From Colicola sp016286205 (GTDB lineage Bacteria; Bacteroidota; Bacteroidia; Bacteroidales; Paludibacteraceae), in the NCBI GenBank assembly GCA_016286205.1, contig JAEESF010000005.1, positions 1 through 64,000 on the forward strand: a stretch of 64,000 nt of DNA. The letters run 5' to 3'. A program made the position numbers and the translations under genes. The notes beneath the pieces are model-generated. The model searched no databases. It worked only from the letters and a program-made list of their open reading frames with translations, and had not been told where the DNA came from. Below are positions 61,471 to 64,000 of the stretch, piece after piece; position 1 is the first letter of the stretch; the number at the start of each line of letters is the position of its first letter.

Positions 61471-62164
61471 CCGACTGAAATATAGTTTGGCACTCCTACT
61501 CATGACGATGAGCATGGCGGTGTTTGCGGACAATCGTCCCTACCTGTGCGAAATAGGCCTACAGGCGGGTTGCGGTTACTATGTCGGCGATGCTACTCCG
61601 CACATCTTCATGAATGTACGCGAGGCGTACGGTGTCCATTTCCGCTACAAGTTTACCCAACGCTGGGCGCTACAAGCCAAAGCTTCGGGTCAACGTATTG
61701 CCGGTTACGACTATACTATTCGTGGCGAGAAACTGGATACACGTTGGACCAACCAACTGGTGAATATAGATGTGATGGCGGAATTCAATTTCTTCCGCTT
61801 TGGGGCATCGAACAAGTACGACAAACGTATCAAACCGTATACTCCGTATATATTCCTTGGCGTAGGAGCCAGTGTCTATGGTGCAGATGCATCCAACCGT
61901 CCTACTTTTAGTAGTGTGGCAGCGTATGTGCCTCTGGGCATCGGATTTAAGTGGAAATTCTCCGAGTGGTGTGGACTGAATGCCGCTTGGCAACACAATA
62001 TCTATATTGCCGACGACCTCGAGAGTAGAGAGACGCTCGACAATAAGCATAACTTGAACGGATCTAACTGGATGAACTGCGATGTGGTAGGTCAGCTGAC
62101 AGTAGGTATTGTGTTTGAGTTTGGCAAGGCATCTAAGGAATGCCGCATATGTAATAACAACTAA
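61463..62164 (+). CDS. Outer-membrane beta-barrel protein, DUF6089-like
   Basis: A 233-residue protein with a signal peptide (LKYSLALLLMTMSMAVFA) and about eight predicted amphipathic strands (YLCEIGLQAGCGYYVGD, YGVHFRYKFTQRWALQAK, YTPYIFLGVGASVYG, VGQLTVGIVFEF). I recall this family as DUF6089, found next to uppS and bamA in Bacteroidales. It ends with a Cys-containing tail rather than an aromatic C-terminus. It overlaps radA by eight bases and precedes uppS by one base; a role in envelope assembly is suggested by that position only. Confidence 0.82.
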   Translation: MANRLKYSLALLLMTMSMAVFADNRPYLCEIGLQAGCGYYVGDATPHIFMNVREAYGVHFRYKFTQRWALQAKASGQRIAGYDYTIRGEKLDTRWTNQLVNIDVMAEFNFFRFGASNKYDKRIKPYTPYIFLGVGASVYGADASNRPTFSSVAAYVPLGIGFKWKFSEWCGLNAAWQHNIYIADDLESRETLDNKHNLNGSNWMNCDVVGQLTVGIVFEFGKASKECRICNNN

Positions 62165-62165
62165 G

Positions 62166-62906
62166 ATGAGTTATAAAGAACAAATAGATTCCGCACGCTT
62201 GCCGCGCCATATTGCCATCATCATGGATGGTAACGGCCGTTGGGCTAAACGTCAAGGCTTGGCGCGTATGTTTGGCCATAAGCAAGGTGTGGAGGCGGTA
62301 CACAAGATCACGGTGGCTGCAACCGAGTTGGGAATTGAATACCTGACGCTCTATACTTTCTCGACCGAGAACTGGAATCGTCCGAAAGAGGAAGTGGATG
62401 CGCTGATGGTTCTGTTGGTAGATACTATCGCTAAGGAGACTCCTACGCTGATGAACAATAATGTTCGTCTGCAGGCTATTGGCGATCTGGATCGTCTGCC
62501 TGAGACCGCACGCGAGAAATTCCAGAACTGTATCGAGCAAACCAGCAGAAATACGGGCCTGACTATGGTGTTGGCGTTGAGCTATTCGGCTCGTTGGGAG
62601 ATTACGCGCGCGATGCAAAATGCTGTCCGTTTGGCGCAAAAGGGCCAACTGCGCGCCGAAGAAGTCAACGAGCAACTGGTTAGTTCGCTCATGACCACGG
62701 CCGAGATGCCTGACCCGGATTTGCTCATCCGAACTAGTGGAGAATACCGTATTAGCAATTTCCTGTTGTGGCAATTGGCTTATAGCGAACTGTATTTCAC
62801 CGACCGCCTTTGGCCGGAATTTGACGAGGAAGAACTGTACAAGGCTATTGTGGATTACCAGAAACGTGAACGCCGATTTGGCAAAACAAGCGAACAAATA
62901 AAATAG
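62166..62906 (+). CDS. uppS: Undecaprenyl diphosphate synthase
   Basis: A 246-residue cis-prenyltransferase making the C55 lipid carrier for peptidoglycan. IIMDGNGRWAKRQG (catalytic Asp21), HKQGVEAVHKI, YTFSTENWNRP and DLLIRTSGEYRISNFLLWQLAYSEL (split here by position near 195-219) are diagnostic. The ATG at 62166 gives the family N-terminus MSYKEQID; the open frame starts earlier without homology. Its TAG shares a base with the bamA GTG. Confidence 0.95.
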   Translation: MSYKEQIDSARLPRHIAIIMDGNGRWAKRQGLARMFGHKQGVEAVHKITVAATELGIEYLTLYTFSTENWNRPKEEVDALMVLLVDTIAKETPTLMNNNVRLQAIGDLDRLPETAREKFQNCIEQTSRNTGLTMVLALSYSARWEITRAMQNAVRLAQKGQLRAEEVNEQLVSSLMTTAEMPDPDLLIRTSGEYRISNFLLWQLAYSELYFTDRLWPEFDEEELYKAIVDYQKRERRFGKTSEQIK

Positions 62907-64000
62907 TGAAACGACTACTTAATATATTTATCCTTCTGTTCTCTGTCCTGGCCCTATGGGCGCAGAGCGAGAGTGTAGTGGTTGACACTACCTCTTCTGC
63001 TGCTATCGATATGCCGGCTCCGGAGATCGAATACACCCTCACTCGCAATACGTACGAGATTGCCGGTATCGAGGTGGAGGGTGCTGATAGTTACGAAGAT
63101 TTTGTGTTGATTGGCTTCTCCGGACTCGCCGTGGGCGATAAGATCGAGGTGCCGGGCGACCAGATTACGAAAGCCATCAAGCGCTTCTGGAAGCAAGGCC
63201 TCTTCTCTTCGGTTAAGATCCGTGCTAAGAAGATCGAGGGCAACAAGATCTGGCTGGTCATCGACCTGGTTCAGCGTCCGCGTGTCAGCGAAGTGCGCTA
63301 CGAAGGACTCAAGAAGAGCGAGAAAGAGGATGTAGAGGTCAAGGTAGGTATTCGCCAGGGATCGCAGATGACACCTAACCTGGAAGACCATGCCAAAACA
63401 GTTATCAAGAAATATCTGGCCGAGAAGGGTTTCCACAATGCCGAAGTCACTGTCCTTCAGCAGAATGACCCGGATCACCCGGGCTATGTGCGCGTGCTAT
63501 TGGCTATCGACAAGAAGGAGAAGACCAAAGTCGGCAAGATTTACATCACGGGCAACGAAGCGCTGACCGACCGCCAGATCAACAAGGCGATGAAGAAAAC
63601 CAACGATAACGATATCGTCAATCTCTTCCGCACCAAGAAATTCGTTACCGAGGAGTACGAGAAAGATAAAATAGCAGTCATCGAGAAATACAACGAGCAC
63701 GGTTATCGCGATGCTTATATCGTGGCCGACTCGGTTGTCCAAAATCCCGAAGACCCGACGCGCGTGGATGTCTATATGACCATCGATGAAGGCGATAAGT
63801 ACTACGTACGTTCTATCAAGTGGGTCGGCAATACGGTTTATCCGTACGAACTGCTAGATGCCACGTTGGGCGTTAAACCGGGCGATGTGTACAACCTGAA
63901 GACCTTGAACGATCGTCTGCAGAACGATGACGATGCGGTCAGCAAGCTCTATACCGATCGCGGATACTTGTTCTTCAATGTCGAGCCGGTTGAGGTGAAT
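62906..64000 (+). CDS. bamA: Outer membrane protein assembly factor BamA (N-terminal part, runs off the window)
   Basis: 365 codons are visible without a stop. A GTG start at 62906 in a TAGTG overlap gives a signal peptide (VKRLLNIFILLFSVLALWAQ) and then POTRA domains: IAGIEVEGADSYEDF (first), VSEVRYEGLKKSEKEDV, VGKIYITGNEALTD and VRSIKWVGNTVYPYELL, each opening with the usual strand and 'G' turn. BamA inserts beta-barrels into the outer membrane. The barrel lies outside the window. The linkage uppS-bamA is widespread. Confidence 0.93.
   Translation, partial: MKRLLNIFILLFSVLALWAQSESVVVDTTSSAAIDMPAPEIEYTLTRNTYEIAGIEVEGADSYEDFVLIGFSGLAVGDKIEVPGDQITKAIKRFWKQGLFSSVKIRAKKIEGNKIWLVIDLVQRPRVSEVRYEGLKKSEKEDVEVKVGIRQGSQMTPNLEDHAKTVIKKYLAEKGFHNAEVTVLQQNDPDHPGYVRVLLAIDKKEKTKVGKIYITGNEALTDRQINKAMKKTNDNDIVNLFRTKKFVTEEYEKDKIAVIEKYNEHGYRDAYIVADSVVQNPEDPTRVDVYMTIDEGDKYYVRSIKWVGNTVYPYELLDATLGVKPGDVYNLKTLNDRLQNDDDAVSKLYTDRGYLFFNVEPVEVN

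Overview
The window is a chromosomal segment of a Bacteroidales-type member of the Bacteroidota. Three things point there. Promoters have the Bacteroidota form TTTG-N20-TAnnTTTG. The spc/alpha ribosomal block carries map and infA, with zinc-free S14, S4 and L36. Lineage-typical families are present (DUF4954, a DUF6089-like barrel, TamB, PD40/OmpA proteins). By eye the G+C is near 48-50%, without an obvious foreign island. I saw no rRNA, tRNA, CRISPR array, IS element or phage gene. The genus cannot be settled from sequence reading alone.

Layout. (1) 1-9418: the end of rplN and then rplX-rplE-rpsN-rpsH-rplF-rplR-rpsE-rpmD-rplO-secY-map-infA-rpmJ-rpsM-rpsK-rpsD-rpoA-rplQ, followed by an archaeal/eukaryal-type aspartyl-tRNA synthetase (9449-10825). 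(2) 10806-15127: a minus-strand pair (PD40/CRD/OmpA envelope protein and an unknown secreted protein) divergent from two small lipoprotein genes. (3) 15128-17798: repeats, a terminator, a promoter, and pnp with its terminator. (4) 17889-46241: one promoter followed by 22 co-directional, mostly overlapping or nearly abutting genes: pyrC-pyrK-pyrD-pyrF-pyrE-pyrB-guaB-guaA-purE-purL-purM-purH-purD-folD-purT-purB-purA-carA-carB-purC-purF and a formate/nitrite-transporter-family channel. (5) 46222-52042, minus strand: tamB then an aspartate-type aminotransferase. (6) 52128-55582: rplS and uvrB (plus), murI (minus). (7) 55977-64000: dnaN, DUF4954, rnz, radA, a DUF6089-like barrel, uppS and the start of bamA.

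The standout is region 4. It encodes all of UMP synthesis (carAB, pyrB, pyrC, pyrDK, pyrE, pyrF) and the steps from PRPP to IMP, AMP and GMP, except that PurK is absent, PurN is replaced by formate-using PurT, and PurF lacks its glutaminase nucleophile. Several members are odd. PyrB carries the zinc-binding tail of the regulatory chain PyrI, but no nucleotide-binding allosteric domain. PurF keeps its PRPP loop and iron-sulfur cysteines, but position 2 is Ala instead of the catalytic Cys. A formate-channel homologue closes the block that contains PurT. The guaA/purE and purA/carA junctions share a near-identical sequence that gives both proteins the same short N-terminal extension. The adjacent aminotransferase could supply aspartate, which PyrB, PurA and PurC all consume.

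Eight strong promoters share an exact 20-nt spacer, and they fix several start codons (tamB at a GTG, nearly leaderless murI and the OmpA-family gene).
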